Assembly: GCA_903813345.2 (NCBI GenBank)
Contig: CAIIXF020000011.1
Span: 10,822,842-10,886,841, forward strand
DNA: 64,000 nt
Origin: Owenia fusiformis
Taxonomy: Eukaryota > Annelida > Polychaeta > Sabellida > Oweniidae
Direction of reading: 5' to 3'
Shown: positions 46,901 through 57,376 of the stretch, one piece after another
How the letters are laid out: each line of letters begins with the position of its first letter
How positions within the stretch are numbered: the first letter of the stretch is position 1
Notes under the pieces: generated by a model
Seen by the model: the letters and a program-made list of their open reading frames with translations, nothing else
Database searches by the model: none
Told to the model about the DNA's origin: nothing
Program-made: the position numbers and the translations under genes

Positions 46901-49900
46901 AATATCCTTGATGGGACCTAAGACATTGCATTACTTGGTCACTATCATCTTGCCATGTTCTTGAGGGTTTCAGTGTTGATGCCTGGAAGGAGGACAGCTC
47001 CCTCTTGTTCCCACTACATCTTGGATTGCATTTGGTAAAAGAAAATCCATTCAATAACTATCTGTGCATGATATTGCAAGATCAATTGGCCATGACCAAA
47101 GTTTAGTCCTCCCCATTTTTCATTCAATCATTCTATGCGATTTCACATCTGCATTTAACTACTACTCTAAATCATCTGATTTGGAGGAATGGAAGGTGTA
47201 CCCAGAGGTGATGCAAGTGTTCTTAAACCTTACATCTTTATATAATACTTCATTGATTTATCATTTTATATCTCAGTATGAATATATGAACATATGAATA
47301 TGACAAAATGCCATTTTGAGCTTATTTGAGTTGCAAATGTGACATATCTTGAAAATTATTATGGTAAAATGAGGCCACCTATAACCAGTCAAAACAAGAT
47401 TATATACACCATTTCAAGCTCATTTGAGATGCATATATGTAACATACATTGAAAATTATTATCTTAAGTATGGTTACCCCTGGGCTGTCAAAACATCAAA
47501 TATAAAATTTAGATTTTTAGATATTTAGAAATGTCAAATTATGTTTTTATATATTATTAGAGGAAATATGATAACAAGACTTCTGGTATATGAACCACTT
47601 TGAGCTCATTTTAGATGCATATGTAATACATTGCAAATTATTATGTTAAAAATATGGTCAAATAGAAAATTCAGATTTTTAAGAAATGTCCAGTAATTTT
47701 CTACATCTTATTTGGGGTATGATAAAACAAGACTATATGCACCATTTTGAGCTCATTTGAGATGCATATATTACATATCTTGAAAATTATTATGCTAAAA
47801 TATGGTTACCCCTGGACCGTCTGAAGCTTAAATGAAAATTTAGAGTTTTAAGAATGATCAATCATTTTTCTACATCTTATTAGGGTTAATATGATAAAGA
47901 AAGACTAGATGCACCATATTGAGCTCATTTGAGATGGATATACTACATATTTTAAAAATGATTAAGGTACAATATGGTTACCCCTGGCCATTCAGAAGCG
48001 AAAATGAAAATTAAATTTAAAAAAAATTCCAATCTTTTTTTTACTTCTAATTAGCAATAGTATGACTAATATTAGTATGCACCATTTTGAGCTCATTTGA
48101 GATGGATATATTACATATTTTGAAAATTATTAAGGTACAATATAGTTACCCCTGCCCATTCAGAATCGAAAATGAAAATTTGAATTTTTTTTTAATTCCA
48201 ATCTTTTTTGTACATCTAATTAGCAATAATATGACAAAACAAGACTAGAAGCACCATTCTGAGCTCATATGAGATGCATACATTGGCTATCTTAAAAATT
48301 ATTGAGGTAAGATAAGGTTACCCCTGAGCCAAATGCACCAAAAAATTGAAATTTCGATAATTTTTTTCTCTGAGAATACTTCAGCTACCAAAACAATATT
48401 TTGTATCTGCAATAAACACTTATACTTCTATTACTGTGAATTTTTTTAAGACTATTAGTCATCACATTCTTGAAATACAGTAATGGACGTCCCATATTTG
48501 GCCCTTTAAGATAATGAATTTTTCCTGGATAATTGGGTTAAAATGTATTTTCCTCACTAATTACCACTTCTAAAATGAGTTTTACATCATTTCAAGGCTC
48601 AAAGCAATCACCAAATGAAGTCATTTAAACAAAAATACTTTAAAACCATTTTTATTTATTTTTTATAATTTACCCCTCCCCACCTGATAGGGGTGGGGGT
48701 CAGAGGTAAAAAACTCCATGAAGACCACCCCCAACCACTTGCCCTGAAATCATTTTCCACTCAAATCATATGTTTCTACAAATGTGCCAAGTTTGTTGCT
48801 TTCCTGAAAAAGCCGAACAAAAAAGGGGTTATATCTGGACATCTGACCCCGCTATCATGAATGTTTACATCCTTAGAACATTTTACTGTTTATCAGTTAT
48901 TGAACATTTTTTGGTATTTTATGACATTATATCCAAGTGAATAAGTGGTAAACAGTGTTATTTTATTCTTCACCTTTCCTCCAACTCAATTAACTAGTGT
49001 AAAACAGTGTTGCCATTATATATTTATATGCTCTTCATTATTCCCATATAGATGGCATTCAGGTGTTGAGTTCCATTGGTTCTATGGTTGACTGGCAGTT
49101 GGAGGCAGACGATGCAGAACTTGTCAATCTTCAACGGGTGCTCTATGTACACAGGGCAGTGGCTGTCACTGCTGATAAGAAAGGAAGAAATTTTGCAGTA
49201 GTACAATCCCATCATTCCTCTAGGTAAGAAACAAACTAAAATCATTGACTATAAATATGAAATATTTGTGTGCCCATACTTATTTGTACTGTATAATTTA
49301 AATGAGCTGCCTAATGTACCAAACTAATTATATATATGGCTTGTTCTCATTTTCCTACATGTATCAGTTGAAGATAATTCCGTATTATGATTTTTTTTTT
49401 CAGTCTCACTGAGCTTCCTAACGTGTCTTCATCTGAGATTTCTCAGCATTTCAAAACTCTGATGTCAGAGGCTGATTCCTATGATGTCATACATGATGTC
49501 ACCATCCAGGTACTTTGCATAAACTGATTGAATGATAATGCGTAACTTTAGAAATACAGTTGAAATTAGACATTGAAAAATTTGTCACTCCAAATGAAAC
49601 ATATCTACTATCTTTGGAGTATAAAAGTTTTATTTTCATTTCAGGTGGAAAATGAAACTATTTTTGCTCACAAGTTCATCCTTGCATCAAGGAGTGAATA
49701 TTTTAAGAAGCTTTTTACCTCCAAAACTGAAGAGTTCTTGACAGATGCAAAAACAGCATTAACATTAGAAAACACAAGCTTAGATATATTTTTACAATTG
49801 TTGACATTTTTATACACAGATAATTGTGATTTGTTGACACCTGGTGCCATAGTAACAATAGCAAAACAAACTCATAGCAATGAAAAAAGCAACAAGGCAC

Positions 49901-52900
49901 AGCCAGTGGAAGATATACCAAGGAGTAAAAATGGCAAACCAATATCAGCTCATCAATATAACCAGAAATTAAAGAAATTCTCTCAAAAAGATGGAAAAGT
50001 GGAAGAAATAAATAAGTCAAAGAGCTCAAATCCAACAAAATTATTGCAAGAAATGGCAAAAAGATTTGGAGTGAAAAGCTTAGTGAAAAGGTATTGTTTC
50101 ATATAGTTGACATTAACTTGTATTCTGTTTCTACATTCACCTCATGTATCATCCTCGCCATCTGAAAATGGGGCAACACACAATAATTTAGACTATTTTT
50201 CACTCATACACATGAGTATACATTTTACAGAAAAAAGTATTTTACCATGTTATCCGATCTGGGTGATTGGTGAACATTTTGTGATTTTTGTGTGTCTAAG
50301 TTTAAATTCATATTTGGAAGTACTCTGGCAAAATAATTCCAGATAAAATGGAAGATAATTTTTTCATTATTAATCATTCATTGTAATTTATTACCTATGG
50401 CCCACTGCTTCAATACAGTATACTGTACTAAGCTTAATATTGTTTCTTTCATGTTATATTAGGTTAGATGCTGTTTGTTGGAATGATGGAACTGTTACCT
50501 TGGGGACCAATAAACATCTGACTCCGCCATCCTTGAGACTGGACAGAACTAAATTGTAAGTACCTGGTAGTTCTTGCAGTTGAATATTAAAATACATATG
50601 TATACAAGATGTCATAGTTTATCATACATGCACTTGTTAAACAATTAATAATAAAACAACACAATTTCTGATCAAGGGGCACTATAGGGGTTCAAGGGGT
50701 ACTTTACGAGAAGGGGAACAGATCAGAATAGTGATTTTTACCAGTCTGGGTTTTTTCATTTTTCTCTAACCTCAAGCTAAACTCAATATTTTAAAATTGT
50801 ATTTTCTATTTTAGGCGCAGCTTGTATGATGTAGAGATCAAGTCTGAGGATGGGTTGACAATTAAGTGCCACAAGTGTGTCTTAGTGGCTAGACTAGAGT
50901 ACTTCCATAGTATGTTGGCCACTGGCTGGGTAGAGGTGGGTTCATTAAAGGACTTAAGCCCAAGACTAAATGCATTGTTTGCTGAATCATACCATGAAGG
51001 TGTCGTTTCCAAACCTTTGCATGAACGCGCAACGGGAATGCAAAGTTTAGGAAACAACACCTGAGTGGTATGAAGCTGCTACAATGCATTGAGTCTTGGG
51101 CTTAAATTATTTTCACACATTGCAATGCAATTAATGTAGACACCTTTTAGACTTAGAATTAAGTTATTTGCATGACTCATCACAATGCTTTGAGAGCTCA
51201 TAAGAGAAGTCAGATTGATATTTCAACCTTTCGTTTACATAATATCAAACATTTGGTCAGGTAAATTTGATTGGTTGAACATTGTTACTGAGAACAGAAT
51301 GTCACCTGTACACATCAATTTTTTCTTTTGGAGTCCACTCCCATTGTTTACATATCTGTGATTCAGGTGAGCTGTGCGCAGAGCTCCCCTCTGCCTAGTA
51401 CATGTACAGTATAGACTATATTACAGTTTAGCAGCCCACCCCAAAGATTGGTGTCTGTGACAGCCTGGGTAGTAAATCATTTCAAATCTACCACACTGAC
51501 CCTTTCAACCAGTCAGTGAAGTGGAAGGAATACATGCTCATTAACTATGCAGTGATGCAGACGAAATGACCATATAGAAAGTCACCCATATTTCAACTAC
51601 GAACTCTGATTGGCTTGGTGAGATCAGAGATTTATTGTAAACTGAAAGAGTGAAGACAAAGCTCTCTTTTAAGAAGTGAAGGTCGAACAAATGCAAAGGG
51701 TAGCTGTTATCAGGGATTGGCATGGTTGCTGCCTTGGATTGGCATGATTTCTGCCATGGATTGGCATGGTTGCTGCCTTGGATTGGCATGATTTCTGCCA
51801 TGGGTTGGCATGATTGCTGCCATGGATTGGCATGATTGCTGCCATTTGCTTCCAATGGTCTTTGCTCTCAGTCATTGGGGCAGAAGACAGTCAAACATGA
51901 ATTTGTATTTGTTTTGTTAATTGCAGACATCATCTTCAGAGGCCCTGAGTTTGCCTGTCCCTGGGGACATACTCACTGTCATCTTAGACTTCCTCTATAC
52001 TGATGACTCAGCATTTGTCAGAAGTAAGTTTTACATATTCTTCACAAAAAGTCTTAACATGCATACAATGTATGTTCTATTGATTTTAAGGTAAAATAGT
52101 ATATGGAAAATACTATTTGTATCCCACTAACATCAAAATTAATTCAACAAATACATGATTTAACAATGTTTTTTAATCATTTTCAATAATATTTTGGCAC
52201 TTATAGATTTAAGTCTTCGGACTAGATTTATTACACGGAAATACTCATTTATATACTATGAGTCATTTGTTATTGAGTTTTTATGCAAAAATTAGCAATT
52301 TGAAAGACTGCTCTAAACCATTAAAAGCCACACCTACCATACTTAGTACTATTATTGTCTATATATTTGCAGAATGTGAAGATGCTGAATTAATATGCAA
52401 CATTCTAGTTGTTGCTGATCAACTTCTTATTGGTCGATTGAAAGATATCTGTGAGATGGTCCTGTCACAACTCAGTAAGTGCATGTTTTAGAAATATCCA
52501 ATGTGGACTGTTTATTTGTTCTCATTGAGAACATTATCCAAACTATGTAATTTTGTTGATTTTAGAAAAATAAGTTTTATATTTAAAAATGGAGCCTCTG
52601 ATGAAAAAATCATTGTAAATAATTACCATGGTATGGTAACTGGTACATGCCTTGCTTGGAGGGATTTACTAAATCTCATGATTATTTTGTTGTAGTAACA
52701 TTGAAGAATGCCACTGAGTTACTTGAGTTTGCCTCAGTGTACAACTCTCAGCAACTTAAATCAACCTGTCAGCAATACATCTGCTTGAATTTACCCACAA
52801 TTCTTGAGATGAGAGTCCTAGAGGTTCTCAGCGATGATGTCATAGATGAACTGACAACATATTACAGAAATATGGTATGCATCTATTATGCACCATCCTT

Positions 52901-55900
52901 ACATCTATCAACATAATTTGGTGGTTCAAATTCAAAATCCTATTTGTATTATGTCAAATTCTCTTTCCTCATTTATTATTCCTCACTAATGTCATTGTCA
53001 TTACCAAGTTTTCTACAGTTCTATAAATTGTCAATTTTGACATCAAAATTCACATTTTGTAAATATATCTGATAATATGCTGTATAAAACTCACAGTGTG
53101 AGCATAGGGTCCATTGGTCATTTATTTGTAGAAAACTCATTGTTAAAATTATATCTATGATGTTAGGATTGATTGAGGCCTGAAACTTAGTTATATTCTT
53201 GTTCTCACTCATGATTGGTTCTCATTAAATCTTGTTTTTCATGATGAGCATGTTTCTTTAGGTCCCTGAGATGTGTCGCAGAATAATCACTCCATTCGAC
53301 GCACCTCCTGATATCTGCTACCTTGAATCAATCGAAAAAGATCTACTCTTTGACATTGATAACATAAGTTCAGATTCCAAATCTGATCAATTAAAGCGAA
53401 GTAAATCCAGGAAGAGGCGAGGTAGGACAAAAAGTCAGGGGGAGGCAGGAAAACAAGGGGATCAGAGATCAGAGGGTTATGGATCCAGATCTGTTGGTCG
53501 CCAGATGTCAATCAGTTCAGAAACATCTGATATTTTGGAGGATGTTGATGAAATCTTGGATGATGAGACTATTCCACTGAAGTCCCCTTTGGTAAGGAAA
53601 TGAAAATAAATTCATGTAGCATGTAACACATTTTTCTCTTAATACAAATTTCAGATGTACATATACATGGATATTTATATGGAAAAATAAAAAGATCATT
53701 ATTAAAGACAAACCTTTATTCTTAGGTTAACAGTAAAATGATCAAATTCTTTTGTCAATTGACAAGCTTATCTTTTAATTCTATACGTATTCTATTCTAC
53801 ATAGGTACCTATGAGCTGTTTCCAAATTAACTTCTTAGTAGGCTAAAGGACTTGATTATGATGTAGGCAGTATGAGCTGAGAATATACAAGCATGATTGT
53901 CTGTTAAATATTTGCATTATACTAAGTACATATTTTCTATTTAAGGAAATTCAACCACATATTGTGATCCCTAGTCGAAACTTCAATTCTGTGTGGTCTC
54001 AAAAGTCACCTAGGCAGCAACAAAGCCAAAGTTCTCCCACAATGCACCTGTCTCCTGTGTCACCACTGGCCACAACTGGTTACCAAGGTGATGGCGATGT
54101 GACAGGAACATCTCCTCCAGTTCATATGTATGGATTACGTGATATCATGTTAGAAGAGGCGATCAAAAAGGCTGAGATTGAAAGAAATGAAAAAACCAAG
54201 CTTGTTAGGTAATAAATTTATTATACATGTACAATCCTTCCTTGAGTTTGATTTCAACTTAATTTAGGTTGAGCTAGGAGCTTCAAAAATACCAATTGCT
54301 ATTTGAAGCTTGTTCTCCCTCCAGTCCAAAAATGCAAGGCATAACATTTGCACTTAGACAACTACATGTACTCAAGAGGGCGGAGGGTGCATCCTGCATG
54401 TCTCAAGACAAATATTATTTCGGTTTTGTGGTGTAAAGGTTAGCACTCTGGTCTTCTGATGCCAAGGTCATGGGTTCAAGCCCAGCTTGCAGTGGCAGGA
54501 GCCAGCTTATTCTAACTAGTACACCAGAGAGTTGATTACTAAAGTGATACTAACCCGTTATGTCCGCCATTTGTGAAACGGTATCTGACTTTACCATTGT
54601 CAAGCTATTCTGGTGTGATGTCAGTAACTTTAATCAGCTCTAACCTTCCCCCTAGGGGTTAGAGTCCCAATTTTTTCATTAAAATATCCCTAATTCAGTT
54701 TTTAGAAAAACCAGTAAGTTTCAGGTCAAAAGACAAACAACGAAAAACAATAAAAAAAATACCTTACCTTACCTTCATTTTCAAAACTGAATATATTTTG
54801 AATCACTTCACTTTTGGGTATCCTTCATAATATGTAACTTATCATATACACACACCGAGAATTAAATGAAGACAATTTTGAAATAAAATGTATGTTTTAC
54901 TCTATAACATTTTTTATTTTCTATTTTTTATTAATGTTTTCAGTAGTGTTCCAAGGTTTGCTAAATTGTCCCAGAAAGAACGCAAGAAACTTCAGCATAA
55001 AAGAGTTGAGCAGGAGAAGCAAGACCAGCATAAACAGATTGCTCCTGCCTCAGCATGGTATGTTATTATTAAACATATCCTTAACACAGAGCAGTTCGAT
55101 TCCAAAGTGCCAAATAGACATGTACATGTATTTTTTATTGTAACATATTACACCAGTGTCTATTTTAAAATAATTTATTTGTTTCAATTTTATGTACAAC
55201 TTGAAGGCTGTAGGCAGTAGCAGATTTAATGGCATAGTATTAAATAGATTCTATTTTGTTTCAGGGGTAATGTCAACACTGTAGTGCAATCCTTCAAAGA
55301 CCTTATGGTAGGAGAGGATAATAAACAAACAAAGCAGATCTCCAAGGCAACCACTCCGACATCTGTTCCCATAGTGACAGTTGCCGCAACATCTCCAAAA
55401 ACAAGTGTCATTCCACCAAAGTCTGCACACATTTCTCCCAGTAAACCAATCGGAAGTAAATCAACTTTATTCAGGTACATTGAGCATTTATTTCTCATCA
55501 GCATGCATAATCACCTATAATTCTACTTTCCAATTTTAGTAGCACACAATTTTTCCATCTATTGATCTTTCTAACTGGAAAAATAATTGAATTGAGAAGG
55601 AGCACTATGCAACTGTGCTTGTGAGTTCAAATAGCCCATCATTTCTTTACCATCAAATGAATCTTTACAAGCATTGAATAAAGACCCCAAGACTCCAAAT
55701 CCTTTAATTTCATGCCTTCAGTTATTTTTATAGGGAAAGGTTACAACAGTCAATACAAAATACATAATGATACCAACGTTCCTTTACTATATCAATTTTT
55801 CTTTGCTTGCAATTTTCAGTTTTGATTTGAATGGAAACAAATAATTCAAGTTCACTATAAAATAATTGACAACAAATTTCCGAAATCTTAACAGAGTTTG

Positions 55901-57239
55901 ATCATAAATGATTTAGGTATTTACCTTATTTACCTCCTGTCAATACCCTTAAGATTACTCTTGGGGAGGGTCAGGATATTGTAAGATCTATAAGGGCAAT
56001 ATTGAGGACCAAACTATATGTATACTTCCCCATGCAACCCCAAGTTATCTTCTATATTCTATTGAAAATACAACTTTTAGAAATGTGCTTTATGAATGTG
56101 CTTTTACGGAACACTGACATGCATTTCTCCATAAACTCTAAAAACAAAAGCAACCAGTCTGAGAAAACTGAAAACATTTTAATTACAGTTGGGGATTGCC
56201 TACCAGTTCTGTCCAGTCACAGAAAGATTCCAATGAAAATGAAGTTGCCATTCCCACATCACCCCCTGAGAACCCATGGCAGAGACCACTGGCGAATGTA
56301 GCTGCAACTAAAAAATCTTTAAGTTTCTCAGATATTGTTCATGATGAAATGATCCAGAAACAAACACACGACAGGACAACCAATAAACCTCTACATTTAA
56401 TACAGGTACATGTAAATCAAGCTATTTATGTTTAATATTGATCAATAGAATTAACACTCCCTCTACTAGTTTACCATGAGTTCTGCAATCTGTCTGAGCT
56501 CCACGAAAATGGAATTCTAGGGGTAGTGAATTGACTGCATGATGAATACATACTCCTTGGCAGAGACACTGGCTTAAACCAAATCTGAATAGGAATTATA
56601 GCCTTATATGGTGCTTAACTCTTACATTCCAAAAAGAAATAATTCTTAAAACTTGGATGATGAAACATTCCATTGTGAGATATGTAAGATTTGGCAAAGT
56701 GTATGAAAATTGAAATATTTGGAATTAAAATTGAATTTTGGTGAATTATTGTATTTTGATCATTAAATAAAAAAAGAATATTTTTATGAACTGGATGTAC
56801 AGGTACATGTGTATACACATTTCTCAAATAAATGAAAATTCATGATGTCACTTATTATTGGTATTATGTCACTTAACATTCACTTAATATTTTCATGTCA
56901 TTTAACACTATGATGTCACTTAACATTATTATGTCACTACCAAGTACTGATGATATATTGTTCAATATTTTTGTGAAAGGAATTTAATTTTATTATTCAG
57001 ACTGTTAACATTTGTTACAAATGATTATACTTTGTTTATGTCTTGTTTTCTCTAGTATGTGAGATAATTTATGAATGTCTGTTTTGTCGTTTACATTTCA
57101 GATAGAGGAACAGGCAATACTAGAACTACTGGAACAATACAAACAGGCTGAAAACTTTGATGAAAGAATCTCAATACAGAGAGTAGCTGTTTCCATGGCA
57201 GCACCCACATGGGCAGCCCATACCAAACAGAACATTTAA
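40235..57239 (+). CDS. IBTK: IBTK, inhibitor of Bruton tyrosine kinase (22 coding exons)
   Basis: The 22 exons join in frame to 1340 codons, close to the 1353 residues of human IBTK. Exons: 40235-40567, 40811-40907, 41412-41536, 41673-41948, 42760-42877, 43258-43429, 43729-43852, 44065-44254, 49052-49223, 49404-49509, 49645-50090, 50463-50555, 50815-50935, 51927-52023, 52373-52474, 52696-52874, 53262-53591, 53946-54208, 54944-55057, 55265-55474, 56189-56405, 57102-57239. All junctions are GT-AG and the phases agree. Domain order is ankyrin, RCC1, BTB1, BTB2, tail. The start is the first ATG, giving an N-terminus aligned with the DC(T)xxC start of known IBTK. In vertebrates IBTK binds BTK and serves as a CUL3 adaptor. 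Whether BTK binding holds here is unknown; the ligase role is the likelier ancestral one. Confidence 0.95.
41412..44254 (+). CDS. IBTK: IBTK exons 3-8: RCC1 repeats
   Basis: Residues 144-478. RCC1-type blades are marked by VYTWGDNTNFTLGHG (exon 3), VFTCGHGRGGRLGHMDEQT and VFTCGLNTYHQLGLNPPP (exon 4), and GRFHTAVHTNTSVYTFGLNA followed by GQLG (exon 5). Exons 6-8 hold degenerate blades (SDGATIVITKKGEVFVL; LTHSKRVFLWKSS; ICDISL with TDTGQAYIGH), matching the weakly conserved second half of the vertebrate propeller. Exon 4 joins directly to 42760. The open frame at 42021-42260 in between is part of a transposon relic, not an exon. Confidence 0.92.
42041..42602 (+). pseudogene. Mariner-type transposase relic in IBTK intron 4
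   Basis: DFYLWGYTKDRSKGRSS (from 42339) matches the DFxLWGYLKDxVY block after the third catalytic Asp of mariner-type transposases. ELRNAVNS follows, as in the normal C-terminal helices. The stretch ends in GACCACCCTGTA (42591-42602), a mariner-type right end with its TA. Stops interrupt every frame, and no matching left end was found, so the copy is 5' truncated or its left end has decayed. Confidence 0.55.
43091..43164 (+). repeat. tRNA-derived SINE head or tRNA relic (IBTK intron 5)
   Basis: TGGCGCAAGTGG (43097-43108) fits the RNA polymerase III A box and GGTTCAATTCC (43146-43156) fits the B box, at the spacing usual in a tRNA. The acceptor and T stems do not pair well, so it is not a functional tRNA. 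An intronic SINE head is the simplest reading. Confidence 0.5.
44537..48863. mobile_element. 4.3-kb foldback element in IBTK intron 8
   Basis: CATTCATAGCGGGGTCAGAT at 44537 is mirrored by ATCTGACCCCGCTATCATGA ending at 48863, and pairing continues inward on both sides to a loop near 46790-47060. Each outer arm contains a run of ~175-bp subrepeats marked by AGGGGTAACCATATTTTACC (near 45061, 45236, 45410) or its inverse GGTTACCCCTGG (near 47470, 47805, 47970, 48140, 48315). The inner arms (46620-46790 and 47065-47215) pair through CTAAACTTTGGTCATGGCCA. It makes up most of the 4.8-kb intron. No protein-coding domain was recognised. Confidence 0.8.
45561..45960. mobile_element. 400-bp MITE nested in the foldback
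   Basis: TAGGCCATAAGAATTAGATT at 45561 pairs with the complement ending TTACGGCCTTA at 45960, including a GTTTTGCGTCC / GGACGCAAAAC inner part. The matching position of the right foldback arm has no such insert, so it arrived after the foldback formed. Confidence 0.7.
49052..50090 (+). CDS. IBTK: IBTK exons 9-11: first BTB domain
   Basis: Residues 479-719. Exon 9 has the conserved VHRAVAVTADKKGRNFAVVQ segment and exon 10 leads to the HDVTIQV start of the BTB fold. Exon 11 carries FAHKFILASRSEYFKKLF and LLTFLYTDNCDLLTPG, the core BTB helices (about residues 566-640). A long Lys/Ser-rich insert (about 640-700) follows, as in vertebrate IBTK. The exon ends with LLQEMAKRFGVKSLVKR, the helical segment after BTB1. 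BTB domains pair with each other and dock CUL3. Confidence 0.93.
50463..52874 (+). CDS. IBTK: IBTK exons 12-16: second BTB domain and BACK-like region
   Basis: Residues 720-917. Exon 12 is a poorly conserved linker. Exon 13 has SLYDVEIKSEDGLTIKCHKC followed by VLVARLEYFHSMLATGW, the most conserved block of the protein. Exon 14 has ILTVILDFLYTDDSAFVR and exon 15 NILVVADQLLIGRLKDICE. Exon 16 (LKNATELLEFASVYNSQQL; RVLEVLSDDVIDELTTYYRN) resembles the helical region that follows a BTB domain. Intron 13 (991 bp) contains a foldback palindrome and a 22-bp tandem array. Confidence 0.94.
50955..51104. repeat. Foldback palindrome, TAAGCCC family copy 2 (IBTK intron 13)
   Basis: TAAGCCCAAGACTAAATGCA at 50955 mirrors the complement ending GTCTTGGGCTTA at 51104. 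Arms of about 70 bp surround a GAACGCGCAACGGGA centre. It lies only 19 bases after the exon 13 donor site, so the nascent RNA would fold next to the splice site. The right flank (TTATTTTCACACATTGCAA) matches that of copy 1 at 7534-7676. Confidence 0.8.
51715..51846. repeat. 22-bp tandem repeat, six copies (IBTK intron 13)
   Basis: Units read GGATTGGCATGATTTCTGCC plus AT, with alternation between GGTTGCTGCCTT and GATTTCTGCCAT versions. The alternation suggests an original 44-bp doublet. Confidence 0.9.
53262..57239 (+). CDS. IBTK: IBTK exons 17-22: disordered region and conserved C-terminus
   Basis: Residues 918-1340. Exon 17 begins with RRIITPFDAPPDICYLES, conserved with vertebrates. A strongly basic patch, KRSKSRKRRGRTK (about 962-974), follows and could be a nuclear localisation signal. 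Exons 18-20 are Ser/Pro/Thr/Gln-rich, with short conserved islands (LRDIMLEEAIKKAEIERNEK; FAKLSQKERKKLQ; SAWGNVN). Exon 21 has LSFSDIVHDEMIQKQ and LHLIQ. Exon 22 has IEEQAILELLEQYKQ and ends with PTWAAHTKQNI at a TAA (57237-57239). The ending matches the vertebrate pattern of a charged helix followed by a short tail. Confidence 0.93.
54422..54495 (+). repeat. tRNA-derived SINE head (IBTK intron 18)
   Basis: TGGTGTAAAGGTTAGCACTC (54429) looks like the D arm of a Gln- or Glu-type tRNA and contains an A box. GGGTTCAAGCCC (54472-54483) is a B box with a perfect T-stem. The anticodon stem is degenerate. Downstream sequence reaches a short (CCTTA)n-like tail at about 54762-54775, which could be the SINE's 3' end. 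Confidence 0.6.
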
Positions 57240-57376
57240 TATGATAACCAAACATTGTGGTTAATAACATGTGATGCCTTCAAAACAGAAGTTAGAATGA
57301 TTTAACCATGGTCAGATAGGTCAATGGTAGCATGACTTGGCCATGGTCAGATACATGTAGATCAAGGGTACACAGG
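57240..57376 (+). other. IBTK: IBTK 3' UTR start
   Basis: Sequence after the stop has no further coding signal. The first AATAAA on this strand is at 57585-57590, inside the repeat that follows, and could serve as the polyadenylation signal. If so, the UTR end is borrowed from a transposon. Confidence 0.35.

Noticed and set aside
54422-54495. Functional tRNA-Gln or tRNA-Glu gene
   Set aside because: The T-stem is good but the anticodon stem is broken, and no matching acceptor 3' strand follows.
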